From the NCBI GenBank assembly GCA_947095535.1, contig OX352772.1, positions 226,343,535 through 226,407,534 of the forward strand: a DNA stretch of 64,000 nt, in the 5' to 3' direction. The notes under the pieces are model-generated. The model was not told the origin of the DNA and ran no database searches. It saw only the letters and a program-made list of their open reading frames with translations. The stretch comes from Poecilobothrus nobilitatus. Its lineage: Eukaryota; Arthropoda; Insecta; Diptera; Dolichopodidae. Every line of letters starts with the position of its first letter. The first letter of the stretch is position 1. Positions 12,036 to 22,976 of the stretch are shown piece after piece. The position numbers were made by a program, and so were the translations under genes.

Positions 12036-13000
12036 TTATCTTTTTTCGTTCGTCAGGTCTTGCATTTCGCTTTGCGTGAACTTAATTTTATAGTTGCTGA
12101 AGTGAGAGGGAAAAATTTCCTGTATTTTTCCCATTATATATGCGGTTGTGTTGATACCGTTTATAACACTGGGATTGAGGTATCTTTTAAATATTGAAAT
12201 TATATCATCTGGATTGTAACTAGGTTTTATGATTATACATCTGTGAAACGTTGGAAAAGGTATCGTGAATTGATAACTATTTTCTTGTCCTATTAAAAGT
12301 TTTATTTGGTTTTTAAATGCGTTTATTGGAGTTTCTACGGCGGGGATAAGACCATTCCAAGAACTTTCATTGCTATGTACAGTTGTGGTCATAGAATTAA
12401 TTTGTTGTGATTGTGGTAACCTAGAAAGGGCACCTGCCACTTTATTTGTTTTACCGGGTTTATAATGTATCTCGTAATTATATTCCTCAAATATGGCCTT
12501 CCACCTTTTCATTTTGTTATTGTTGTTTTTATTGCTTAAGGCATAAGTGAGGGGTTGATGGTCAGTATAGATTTTTACTCGTGCAGATCCATATAAATAG
12601 TTTCTAAAGGAGTTTAATGCCCATATTATGGCGAGCATCCCTTTTTCATTTGCCGCGTAATGTTCTTCGGCAGTAGTTAGGGTGCGAGAAATGAAGATAA
12701 TTGGTCGATCATCTTGACTTAATACTGCGCTATGGTAAAGTTTGATGCGTCGGTTGTTAATTGAAAATCTTTTTCAAAATCAGGGTGTGTTAGGATAATT
12801 TCTCTGGAAGCTAGTGTTTCTTTAATTTTTTGGAATGATTCTATTGCTTTTTCGTTAAGTTCTATGAGTTTTTTATTTGAATCTTTTTTGGACAATCGTA
12901 CTCCTTCCCCCCTTAAGAGAGCTGTAAGAGGTTTTGCGAGTTTTGCATAATCTCTTACAAATCGACGATATCAAAAGATCCAGAAATTAACGGAGTCAAT
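12036..13000 (-). pseudogene. pol: RT connection and RNase H remnant, copy 1
   Basis: From about 13000 the minus strand reads YRRFVRDYAKLAKPLTALL, the thumb region after the RT core, then a stretch with DFQLTTDAS, the first RNase H aspartate. Piece 12036-12638 continues with MLAIIWALNSFRNYLYG, KIYTDHQPLTYALS and the tether KPGKTNKVAGALSR, where the usual ADALSR is now AGALSR. The CR1-like LINE insertion separates it from the RT core at 15789-16290: the upstream side ends in LKQL and the downstream side resumes in the FLGL-type motif. Confidence 0.8.
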
Positions 13001-13395
13001 ATCACTTTCGTTTTCAAACCATCAACACGTTAATTAACGGTAACGTGCATTATACTTTTTAAAATTTTTTTCTAAATAAAGAACAATTTTTAATTTTTTT
13101 TTTGTTGTTTTATTCTTGTTTTTTTAATTACATGATTAACTAACTTTAAATTTCAATACTAACTTTTCATAAAATTATTTAAAAAGTGCTGACTTTCAAA
13201 ATTTAATATTTTAATTTTTTTTACTTTTGGATTAATAAAAGTTATAAACATTGTGAATTATTTTACAAATTTTTTTTTTCTTTTTTTTAACTGTTGTTGC
13301 TAACATATCCTATTTCTGTGTGGGTCATTTAAGTTTGTTTTTTACATTTGCTTAAATATTAACTGTATAAATTAAAAAAAAATTAAAATAGAAAT

Positions 13396-13578
13396 ATGTA
13401 TAATCAAATTAATAAAAATCAACATAAATGCAGTGCCGTACTCTGTACTATTACAGATTCCAAAACTGAACTCATTGTTTGTAATGGGATCTGTAAAAGA
13501 AAGTTTCATGGGATTTGCATCAATGTCCCTAGAGATTGGCAATCATGCTCCTTGTTCATCTCGCATCATTTCGTTTGA
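13396..13578 (+). pseudogene. LINE ORF1 N-terminal PHD-like finger (N1)
   Basis: Sixty codons with Cys/His spacing of a PHD-type zinc finger: KCSAVLCTI, IVCNGICKRKFHGIC. A PHD finger at the N-terminus of ORF1 is known from CR1-clade elements. The homologous start at 57940 in N3 reads CNMENCTI, VVCKAFCKRKLHGVC. The rest of ORF1 has been deleted, so only the finger survives. Confidence 0.65.
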
Positions 13579-13584
13579 GACGAA

Positions 13585-15600
13585 CTCATAATATGTGGGG
13601 ATCTTAATTTGCCAAATATTAATTGGCAACTTCATGACGAGGAATGTTTCTACATTCCGACTAATTTAACCTCTAATGTCGAATGCGAACTTCAACTAAA
13701 CTAAAAATCTATTAAACAAACAATTAAACCTTCTTTTTACTTCTGACTGGGTAAATGTAACTAGAATATTGACGGCAACACCTCTTTCAAAAATTGATTG
13801 TCATCATCCCCCTTTCAGTTTTCAATTTCATTATAATTATTTAAATAAATCGTCATTAAATATCTCATATAAATTTAATTTTTCCAAAACTAATTTTTAT
13901 ATGCTTAACCATTTTTTCTTTCCATTGACTTTAATACTTTGTTAGACATAAATGATTTAAATAATACGATTGATAAATTTTACGAAGTAATTTACCATGG
14001 ATTTGACTTGTATGTTCCTCGACTTCGTGATAGAAATATCACTTCAAGCCCACCATGGTATGATGGTGAACTAAAAACTCTTAGAAATAAAAAAAATAAA
14101 GCGTGGATTGCATATTTAAAAAAGAAGGATAATATTTTTTATTCAAATTTTCTAAATTTAATTATCACATTCAAATCCTTACTAAGTCTTAAATATGAAG
14201 CTTACATTAGTAAAATTGCTTCGCAACTTCGTACAAATCCTAAATCTTTTTGGAAGCTTGTAAATTCAAAACGTAAATCCGATAATATCCAAATTATATT
14301 GGAATTATTACAAAGATCAGAATTCTAACGACTCAATTGTTATATCTAATTATTTTAAAGATTTTTTCGCCGGTAGTTATTCTACTTCTTCTTTCGATAT
14401 TGATGAATCTAATTTTAACCATTTGGAAGACTTTCCAAGTTTACTTCTTCAAAATATTAATTTTACACCAGCCGCGATACAGCTTTATCTAACTAAATTG
14501 GGTGATAACTCTGCTCCTGGACCAGATAACCTCCCAGAAATTATTTTAAAGCGTTGCGCCGATTCCCTATCTAATCCTATAGTACTTCTTTTTAATAAAT
14601 CTTTTGCTTCTGGGGTGTTCCCTAAGTTATGAAAAGAATCGTACATAAGGCCAGTTCATAAAAATGACTCAAAAAGTAATGTCGTGAATTATAAGCCTAT
14701 TGCTAAACTTTTTGGTTTGACGAAAGTGTTTGAGCTTATGGTCTTTGATGCAATTTATGATTATTGTTCTGAATTTATAGTGAATGATCAACATGGGTTT
14801 GTTGATTATTCACTATAAATACCTCATAGTGAAATACTCTATAAATTAAAAAAATATGGTTTTCCTTATTTCTTAATTAACTGGATTGATTCATACTTAA
14901 ATAACCGTAGCTATAGTGTTCTTTTCAGAACAGCAATTTCAGCAACTTTTGGTGCTAATTCTGGAGTACCACAGGGTAGTCATCTTGTACCATTGTTGTT
15001 TATTATCTCAATAAATGATGTTACTAAGATTATTCAGAACAGTTCCATAAAAATTTACGCGGACGACATGAAAATCTTATATAATAAACGACATAAAACA
15101 ATATAATAAAAAGAGTCACTGAATTTAATGATCTTGGTGTTATTTTTCAAGATCATTAGTAAAGCAAACTCAATGGTAGGTTTTGTAAAAAGATGGTCTA
15201 GAGAATTTAATGACCCATATCTTATAAAATCTCTTTACACGATTTTAGTTAGTCCTATTCTGGAGTATGTAACTCTCCACACTATCATCAACATATTGTT
15301 AGAATTGAAGCAATACAAAGAAATTTTCTAAGGTTCGCCTTAAGAAACCTAAATTGGGCAGATCCCCTTATATTGCCTCCATATGTCAATCGTCTCAAAT
15401 TACTTGACATGAATACTTTAGAATGCAGACGAACAGTCATGGGTATTGTTTTTATTACTCAGGTATTTCATAACTATATAGATTCACACTACATTAACAA
15501 CATATTAATTAACTCAATCAACACACGAACACGTTTCAGGTCCGAAAACACATTTTCAATTAAATATCATAGGACTAATTACGGCAAATACGAGTCGATT
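13585..15600 (+). pseudogene. LINE ORF2 remnant (N1)
   Basis: The deletion junction is followed by the endonuclease motif ICGDLNLPNINW (13590-13625). The pre-RT linker is open at 13939-14328 (PPWYDGELKTLRNKKNKAW). RT begins in 14423-14632 with NSAPGPDNLPEIILKRC. Broken frames give NYKPIAKLFGL, SGVPQGSHLVPLLFI and IKIYADDMKIL (about 15050), so the catalytic YADD survives. C-terminal pieces occupy 15128-15331 and 15373-15600. At least five frame breaks plus internal loss around 14810 show a dead copy. Confidence 0.78.
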
Positions 15601-15788
15601 AATAGAATGTTGATAAATGGGCATCAATACAAAACTATAATATTAAATATAAGTAAATATACATTTTTTGTTTTTTTAATAAAAATAAATTTTGCTTTGT
15701 ATAACTTTAATACTAATTTTAGATTAAATATAATTATCTAAATGTAATATGTAAATACTTGAATTAAGTAATAAATAAATAAATAAAT

Positions 15789-16290
15789 AGTTGCTTTAAG
15801 CTTTTGGTTGTGGAAAGTTGAGTATGATTTCTACTTTAGCGGGATTGGTAGTGACTCCTTTTTCCGAAACAAGAAATCCTAAGAACTCTACTTTTTTTTT
15901 GAAGAACTCACATTTATCCAGCTGGACCTTCATATTGGCGTCTTGAAGGGTCCTGAAAATTTCTTCGATATTTTTAATGTGAGTGTTTTCGTCTTTACTA
16001 AAGATGATAATATCATCTATGTATAAGAAACATATTCTTCCGATATATTCTCGAAGTATATCATCAAGAGTTCTTTGGAATATAGACGGCGCGTTTTTGA
16101 GACCGAATGATAATCGCGTAAACTCATACTTTCCGTTGTTTATAGAGAAAGCAGCTTTTTCAATGTCCGATTCTTTTAGTTTGATCTGGTGAAACCCACT
16201 TTTTAAATCAAGTACCGTAAACCATTTGTTTTTTCCTAGCTGAGATAGTACCTCATTGATATCAGGGATATTAATTTTTAATTTAATAAT
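15789..16290 (-). pseudogene. pol: Reverse transcriptase core remnant, copy 1
   Basis: The minus strand reads, from 16290 to 15789, KNKWFTVLDLKSGFHQIKL, FSINNGKYEFTRLSFGLKN, FLYIDDIIIFSKDE, VQLDKCEFFKKKVEFLGF and finally FPQPKALKQL. The LDLKSGFHQI and YIDD motifs keep all three catalytic aspartates. The upstream end is cut by the internal deletion near 16290 and the downstream end by the nested LINE. It is one of the best preserved RT cores in the window. Confidence 0.87.
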
Positions 16291-16569
16291 TTTGCTTGTT
16301 TATAAAAATTTATTATTCTTTCAAGTTTTTTTTTTCTAGAAATATTTTCCTTTTCTCTAACTTTATTATACTTTTTATAATATTTTATAAAACTTTTTTT
16401 TTTTATTTCTTTATCTTAACTTTAAAAAAAAAAATTTTTGACTTACAGAACTAATGCTATCAAAAGCATGGTAAAAGTTGGCTGCTAGCTGCTGCTAACT
16501 CCCGTTCTTCCTATGTACGGCTACTAGGGGGCCTTGTTCACTTTTACCTTTTTTTTTCAGTAGGTGATC

Positions 16570-16712
16570 TGCGGCGCACTGCTTGAGGGCGACTTATATA
16601 GCTGCTGTTGACTTTGTTGCAGTAGGCGCACTGCTTAGGGGCGACTTATTACTCTTACTATGTCTTTTGTAGAAAAAAATAGGCACGCTACTTTAGGGAG
16701 ACTTACAATTTT
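16570..16712 (-). repeat. Leader repeats of errantivirus copy 1
   Basis: Three imperfect units carrying (G/A)CGCACTGCTT..GGGGCGACTTA or a derivative occur at about 16574, 16627 and 16684, spaced near 55 bp. They lie between primer site and coding region and are richer in G+C than their surroundings. Confidence 0.6.
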
Positions 16713-16742
16713 ATCACTATTTTAATTTTTTAGTCCCTACTA

Positions 16743-16759
16743 GTCCCTGCTCGGACGCC
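16743..16759 (-). other. Primer binding site of errantivirus copy 1
   Basis: GGCGTCCGAGCAGGGAC on the minus strand follows the 5' LTR end (...TTAATT) with no spacer. The TGGCG-type start is usual for this group. I cannot name the tRNA with certainty. Confidence 0.65.
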
Positions 16760-17103
16760 AATTAACACTTTTTATGTTTTGATATTTAAAAAAAACAATT
16801 TATTACAAATTATTTACTAATAAATTAATTACAATTTTGATTGGCTTATTTATACTAAATAATTGATTGATGTTTACATGTGACAATCTGTTGTGTGGGA
16901 ACGAATTATTGGCTTGTGCGAATTGTAGACATGTTGTTAGCTATTTTATGTAGAAGCTAAATAATGTAATTTGATGTGCTACTTATGTACTGTGGGAATC
17001 AATATAAATATTTGCTTCAAATTTTTACTGTGGAAAACGTATTTTTTATTAATTCCTGATATTGTTATTTTTTTGTACATAATAAACAAATGTTGTGTTA
17101 ACT
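16760..17103 (-). repeat. 5' LTR of errantivirus copy 1
   Basis: 344 bp, minus strand AGTTAACAC to GTGTTAATT, paired with 9224-9579. The outer edge is followed by TATA, repeated beyond the other LTR. The indels between the two LTRs show considerable age. Confidence 0.9.
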
Positions 17104-17290
17104 TATATGTATAATTACATATATATATTCATATTTGCACACACACATACATATATATATACATAAATATACATAAATATTCATAAATATATAAATAAAT
17201 TATCCAAATAATTTCCAAACATAATTTTCTTACCACCTGACGTCTATAGACTTTATCTTAATCAAAACATTGTATAAATATCTATATTTA
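17104..17290 (-). repeat. Inverted duplication, arm 2 (distal part)
   Basis: Continuation of arm 2 beyond the errantivirus: TA-rich tract, then TTACCACCTGACG and TTTATCTTAATCAAAAC, the reverse complement of about 1835-1880. Similarity ends near 17270, setting the outer boundary of the duplication. Confidence 0.65.
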
Positions 17291-17640
17291 TGTGTATGTT
17301 TATGTTTATATATATGTATATAGACGTATATATAAATATATATCTATATATATGTATATATATATACATTTTTTTTTTTGTTTTATATTTTTTACTTTTA
17401 TTTTTTTTTTATTTTTATTCAATTCATTCATTCATATTTATAGTACTATATTACAAATTCAAAAATGTTTTCAATATAACTAAATTAAATTTAATTAAAA
17501 GTAACAACTATTCAAAATAACTTACGATAGATTTGAATAAAGAAAACCTATTCTATTGCTATAAAGCAAGTATTCAATAGTTTAAAATTAGAATCCACTT
17601 AATAAAATTATGTATGAATGGGATTACAAAAAATAAAAAT
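17291..17640. other. Microsatellite and T-rich sequence
   Basis: TATATG/TATATC repeats to about 17375, a long T-rich tract, then A+T-rich sequence without coding signal. ORFs here encode low-complexity Tyr/Ile/Phe strings and are not genes. Confidence 0.7.
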
Positions 17641-17697
17641 CAAATAAAAAAATCCGTCGATAACAAATATAACAATTTTAAAGATTTACGTAAAATT

Positions 17698-19990
17698 TTA
17701 AACTAATGCATTTAAAAGCTCGTCAGCATTTGCAGAATTAATATTTAAAATCCACTCCTTAGTCAGTTTGAGAAATTTTGATAGTGAGTTTGAATTTTTT
17801 ATATTAGAAGGTAATTTATTAAAGAGTTTAGGTGCTGTGATTACAAAGAATTTACAGTTGTGGTGTCTATTAAAAAGAGGAACAGAGAACAGACTTCCAT
17901 TATTGATTCTCAGATTATATCTATACAAAAGCCTTAAGTCCATATTCCCTGATCGATATAAAAGATTTTTAGAGTTTTGTAAAAAAAGAGGTTTCTAAAT
18001 GGCAGTATTTTTAGCATTTTGAATAGTTCAAAAGAGGGTGACATTCTGCTGCTTTTGTAGAATATTCTGATAGCTCTTTTTTGGACAATCAGTAGAGGCC
18101 TTATTTTGTTATAGTAGGCACCACCCCAGCATACAATTCCATATTGAAACTTAGCATGAAAAAGAGCATAATAAACCATGGATGCCAGATTTAAAGAGCC
18201 ATATATTCTAATGTGATATAGTTGCCTAATATCATTGTTAAGGTACAGTTTCAAGTAGTCAATGTGATGGCTCCAATTAAGCCTAGAATCAATAAACAAT
18301 CCAAGATATTTGAAATTTGAAACACAATCAATTTTAAAGCAATCACTACAACAATGGTTACCAGGATTGTCAATAAATAAAACAACTTGTAATGGTAATT
18401 TATTGCAAGTAGGCACTTGATAGTACAAGTTATAATCAATAACTAATGAAGAACTAATGCTAAAAGTCATGGAGTTTTATTTCTAATTGATAAGTTATGC
18501 TTAAAGAACCATCGCCTCAATAAATCTAAATCATATATACTACTCTTCAAAGTTATTAATACTACTGTAAATGAAAACAGTATCGTCGGCAAAAGCAGTA
18601 GGTTTGCCTTTAAAAGGTTGAACCTAAAGTGAATTTATAAAAATAATAAACAAAATAGGACGTAAAACAGAGCCTTGCGGCACACCATGATTCACAGGCA
18701 ACAAATAACTATGCAGATTTTTAATTTTTACTGATTGACATCTGCCGGTGAGATAGGAACGAAACCAGTTATATATAAAATTTCTAAAACCAGCACTATC
18801 TAATTTTGCAAGAAGAATTCCGTGATCGATCAACTAGGTCAATTGCCCTCGTAATATCAATAAATAAAGATGATGAAGTTTTCGAGTTGTTCAGAGAATA
18901 TTAAAGTTCCTCACAAAACTTTAATAAAGCACCTTCTGTTGATTTACCATTGAGGAAGCCAAATTGATTTATACTGAAAAAATTATTCCCATTTAAAAAC
19001 TTTAAAATTCTGCTTTTAATCGCTTTCTCAAAGATTTTGGAAAACGTAGATAGTAAAGATATTAGACGATAGTTATTCATATCCGATTTACTGCCTTTTT
19101 TGTGCAGAGGTATAACTACAGCTAATTTCAAATCATTTAGAAAAATGCCAGATATTACACTTTTATTAAAAATAAAAGCTATCACATCAACAATAAACCA
19201 AGAAATCTTTTTAACTATATTATTAGAAACATTGCCAATTGAACATGAGTTAGAATTTTTAAGAGCTTTGATTATAGTTATGAGTTCATAAGCAGAAATA
19301 TGATTAAAGAAAAAGCTGGATAAACTAGGGGATAACTCAGTTATTGTAAGATCTTCTGCTCTAATAGAAGAATTAGTTAACTTAAACTTTGAAGGAATAC
19401 TTACAAAAAATTCATTGAAATGATTTGCAATAGTTTTATCATCCGAAATTAAATTCTCATTAATTTCTAAAACTACTTCATTATTCTTAGATTCTTAATT
19501 AAGAAGTTTGTTAACAAGACTCCATTCTTTCTTCACGTTCCCTTTAGAGTTATTAAACTCTCTAAGATAGTAATTTTCCTTACACTTACCTAAATCGTCC
19601 TTTATAGACTTACTAAGCTTCTTAACATAAAGTTTTAATCTATTATTAGAGAAAGACGTATTGTTGACCCGTTTAATAAATTTATTCCTATTTTTTTTTT
19701 TCTTAGTATTGCATTCGACATCCATGGCTTAAGTTTTTTAAATTTATTACAATAATGTACATAATTACATGAACTTGTGACAATATGCTTATTTTAAATT
19801 GAAATGAATTGTTCAAAAGCAATTGAAGGATCATCTTTAGCATAAACTTCTAGCCATGATTCAGATATCAAACATTCATTTAATTAAATATATCAGTTTT
19901 CATAGCATTTTTTGTAGTACATTTTGATTTAGCAATAGTAGGATTATTACTAAAAATTTTCCAGAATTTTTTGAGCTAATTTGTTCAATA
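17698..19990 (-). pseudogene. LINE reverse transcriptase and C-terminal domain
   Basis: Successive minus-strand pieces: pre-RT linker 19495-19725 (NRNKFIKRVN, SLVNKLLN), RT fingers 18901-19185 (VVIPLHKKGSKSDMNNYR, KIFEKAIKSRIL, NQFGFLNGKSTEGAL), palm 18624-18833 (VDHGILLAKLDSAGF, HGVPQGSVLRPILFIIFIN), and AFADDTVFIY at about 18585-18600 with both catalytic aspartates. The thumb and C-terminus follow in 17934-18470 (VSNFKYLGLFIDSRLNW, QKRAIRIFYKSSR) and 17698-17943. Frame breaks occur between nearly all pieces. R in SVLRP replaces the usual G. Confidence 0.8.
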
Positions 19991-20024
19991 AAAGAAAAAA
20001 ATTAATTTAAAAAATCAGGAATAT

Positions 20025-22493
20025 TTCGATTATGGAATCTGTATCTAATAAATATGGAAGAAATTCTGTTTGTTTGTTTGTTTGTGGCCTTTTCACGTAA
20101 AAATCACCAGTCCGATTGCAACCAAATTTTGCAGGAACATTTCTACGACCCCGGAAAGTGTTATAGGCTATATGGTGTTTTGGTTCATTAACCCATTGCG
20201 GCCTGAGAGCCATTTAAAGCTTTTTCGTTGTCCTGCCTAAACAGTTTGATCGATTGAATTGAAAATTTGTACAAATGTTCTTCCTAGCATTGGACGGGTA
20301 CCGAAGAAATTTGGATACAATATGTTACCCGGATTCGGCCCGGCGGGCTTCCAAAAAAATTTTTGTTTCCGATTTATGTCCAATTTTGTATGGTGGGTTT
20401 ACGGTCCGAAAACAAGCCTGTGACAAATTTTTACTCATTAAATTTTTCTGTTGTCCTGCTTAAACGGTTTGACCAATTGCGTTGAAAATTTACAATAGTG
20501 TAGCTCTTTACCACAGGAGCTCACTGAGTTGATTTGGTTACAATCTATTAACCCGTTTAGGCACCAGGGGTCAGTGAAGTTTTGTAATTTACTTAGTTGT
20601 CGAACTTAATCTGTTTGACCAACTGAGTTAAAAATTTATCAAAGTGTAGCTCTTTACCACAGGAGCTCACTGAATTGATTTGGTTACGATCCATTAACCC
20701 ATTTCGGCACCAGCACTCAATTAAGTTTTTCAAATTCTTTGTTGTCGCGCTTAAACAGTTTTGCCAATTGAATTGAAAATTTACAAAAGTGTAGTTCTTT
20801 ACCACAGAAGCTCACTGAGGTGATTTGATTACGATCCATTAACCCGTTTCGGCACCAGGGGTCAATAAATTTTTTTAATTTCTTTGTTGTCGCACTTGAA
20901 CGGTTTTACCAATTGAGTTGAAAATTTACAAAAGTGTAGGTCTTTATAACAAAAGCTTTCTGAGTTGATTTGGTTACGATACATTAATCCATCAGGCTTC
21001 AGGCCATGAAATTCTCATTTTTTGTTGTTGTGCTTAAGTGATTTGACCAATTGAAAATTTTCACAAGTATTGCACTTTGGCACACAAACTCATTCAATAA
21101 ATTTTGTTGTGATACATTAACACATTTCGACACGATAAACTATCAAAAACAAAATTTTGTTTCTAATTTCTGTCTAATTTGGCAGGATGAATTTATGGTT
21201 CTAAATTAAGCCTGTAACAAAATGTTTGTTAATGTTTGTTAACCCATTTTCGCACGAGCACTTATTAATAATATTTTGCCCAATTTTGTGTATTGTTATT
21301 ATTATTAAAAAGATATTTCCAACACTCTTTACTTTTATTTATATATTGTTTCTAATATTCCATAAAAACCTTTTAATGCAAATTTCTAATATAGAACAGT
21401 AATTAAAGTAACCTTATTAAGTATCTTAAGAATACTGTTTTTAAGTCTTAACAACATAACATTTTCGGCCGTTGTTAAAAAACAGAAACAATCTCCTACA
21501 TTAGACAATCATCATGTCATCATTCAAAAATGCGTTACTTACATGTGGTCTTTACATGTGGTCTACCTATATAAGATGCATACGTGTATAACATATTTCC
21601 CATAAAATATCATTGAAATATGTTAATATAGTATGTATAATATCCGTATATTTAAAAATACTATAAACATAATCAATTAAATTAGAAAACATATTCACAT
21701 TTCTGTGCATTTAATCAGCAATGAGTACATACATATTTAAAGAACAGAAAATCTTACATTCTTATCCAAAAATCAATCAATTTGGAAACATAATTAGCAA
21801 AACTAAAAGTAAAAAAATTCTGGTTGATTTATAAAGGTAAAAAATAATCATGTATTTTTTATAATGAAAATATGTTAAACAGAACCTGAAATGTACGCAT
21901 TTAAAAAGAAGTTTTTTCAAAATTTTAAAAGCTGTCGGTGCTGTAGGATCCCCAGCGGTTAGAGTACATAAAAAAGTTGTTCTACAACATTACTCTTTTA
22001 AGATCCCTATGCCTAGTTAATATTTCATTGCTCTTTATAAACAGTGTATAAGTTTTAACAGACGGAGGGACAGAGCGAACCTAATAACAAATTTTTCAAA
22101 ATGTACTTAAAAGGATACTTCACCAAAACATCAAATGGCATTACTTACAAAAAAAAAGTTGATTACATTATGGCCTTTTATAATTTAAATACGATTTTTT
22201 GTTTCGGTATTAACGAATATATTGTGAAAACTCACTTCGCCGTAATTATGTACTCAATAGATTATTGATTCCTTTAAAGATTTTTTGTAGACAAATTATC
22301 TCTAAATCTTTGCTCTGTTTATTCAATTTAACTAAATGTAATAAAAAATAGAATATCAACTACCAGTATCTGAAAATGCATAGTAATACGTGAACTATAT
22401 TAATTAAATTATATTAACTCAAAAGCTAAACTTAATAATTTTTATTTGATAAAGCCGATCAAATACTCCGGGCAACGCCGGGTACTCTGCTAG
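20025..22493 (+). mobile_element. Helitron with internal tandem array, inserted in LINE endonuclease
   Basis: The right end is a CCGG-GCAACG-CCGG hairpin (22468-22481), eight bases, then CTAG (22490-22493) and host T, a Helitron 3' terminus. The left end is approximate: LINE similarity stops near 20000-20020 and TC-starting candidates lie at about 20025 and 20040. Near the 5' end is a TTTG run and a block CCTTTTCACGTAAAAATCAC. A roughly 145-bp tandem array follows, then a 900-bp 3' part shared with 770-1711. No helicase or Rep coding is visible. Confidence 0.75.
20215..21265 (+). repeat. 145-bp tandem array within the Helitron
   Basis: Imperfect units contain TTGACCAATTGAGTTGAAAA, GTGTAGCTCTTTACCACAGG and CCATTAACCCGTTTCGGCAC. 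The TTTACCACAGGAGCTCACTG block starts near 20507, 20653 and 20798, and a diverged one near 20943, giving a period of 145-146 bp. Outer units are more diverged. Confidence 0.85.
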
Positions 22494-22497
22494 TATG

Positions 22498-22856
22498 CAA
22501 ATAAAACAAATAGAAAGTTTATTGATAACACAGTCTAATTTTAAAATATCAGAACTAATTAGGTTAACAGATTCCACCACATATTTAATATCATTTATAA
22601 ACACTGCAACACCAGCAGCTGCATATGTGTTGTTACAAAAATTGTAATTAATTACCTCATAATCAATAATCCAAATCTCAGTTAGGAATATAATATCTGG
22701 CAAATGATCAAGAGCTAGTAAATTAGCTACAGAAACATCAAAATTTTTTCTAAGACTCATAATGTTTTGTTGAGCAACACTAAAATTATAATTATGATAA
22801 TTAATTTGATTCAAAGAAGGCGAAGAATTGTAAACATTAACATTATAAATTGACAT
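22498..22856 (-). pseudogene. LINE apurinic endonuclease N-terminus, truncated by Helitron
   Basis: Minus strand: after a short Asn/Tyr-rich lead comes FSVAQQNIMSLRKNFD, the first endonuclease strand with the catalytic asparagine, then LPDIIFLTEIWI with the catalytic glutamate, and AAAGVAVFI. The frame runs directly into the Helitron 3' end at 22497, where the translation reads through CTAG and the terminal hairpin. The catalytic GDFN and SDH motifs were not found on the other side of the Helitron, so part of the domain is lost or too diverged to see. Confidence 0.75.
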
Positions 22857-22976
22857 AATTAACTAGAGTACAAGAGAAAGACAAAAAAAAAATTTTAATT
22901 TATACAATTAGGATTAAGTCTACAAAATTACATATTTTAATTACACTTCTATCACCTTCTTTTTTTTTATAGTATA

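Larger units (their letters stand above)
13020..15788 (+). mobile_element. CR1-like LINE copy N1 nested in errantivirus copy 1
   Basis: A plus-strand non-LTR element sits inside the minus-strand pol. It starts with T-rich sequence, carries a PHD-type ORF1 start at 13396, then endonuclease and RT pieces, and ends in a TAAA microsatellite at 15762-15788 rather than a pure poly(A). The same TAAA end is seen in N2 (35935) and N3 (62640). The 5' junction is approximate (12995-13060). A large internal deletion joins ORF1's N-terminus almost directly to the end of the endonuclease. Confidence 0.8.
9224..17103 (-). mobile_element. Errantivirus-like LTR retrotransposon copy 1, gag-deleted
   Basis: Two LTRs bound a minus-strand Ty3/gypsy element with env. 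Outside the LTRs the bases TATA repeat at 9220-9223 and 17104-17107, a four-base target duplication typical of errantiviruses. Inside, reading leftward from the 5' LTR: primer site, leader, RT, an inserted CR1-like LINE (about 13020-15788), rest of RT and RNase H, integrase, env, polypurine tract, 3' LTR. Gag, protease and the RT N-terminus are missing, with about 460 bp between primer site and RT. Internal stops and frameshifts make it dead, though both LTRs remain readable. Confidence 0.88.

Noticed and set aside
17290..17520. Two Tyr/Ile/Phe-rich ORFs that look like membrane segments
   Set aside because: They are translations of TATATG and T-rich microsatellite sequence.
19100..19291. 63-codon plus-strand ORF
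   Set aside because: Antisense to the LINE reverse transcriptase fingers.
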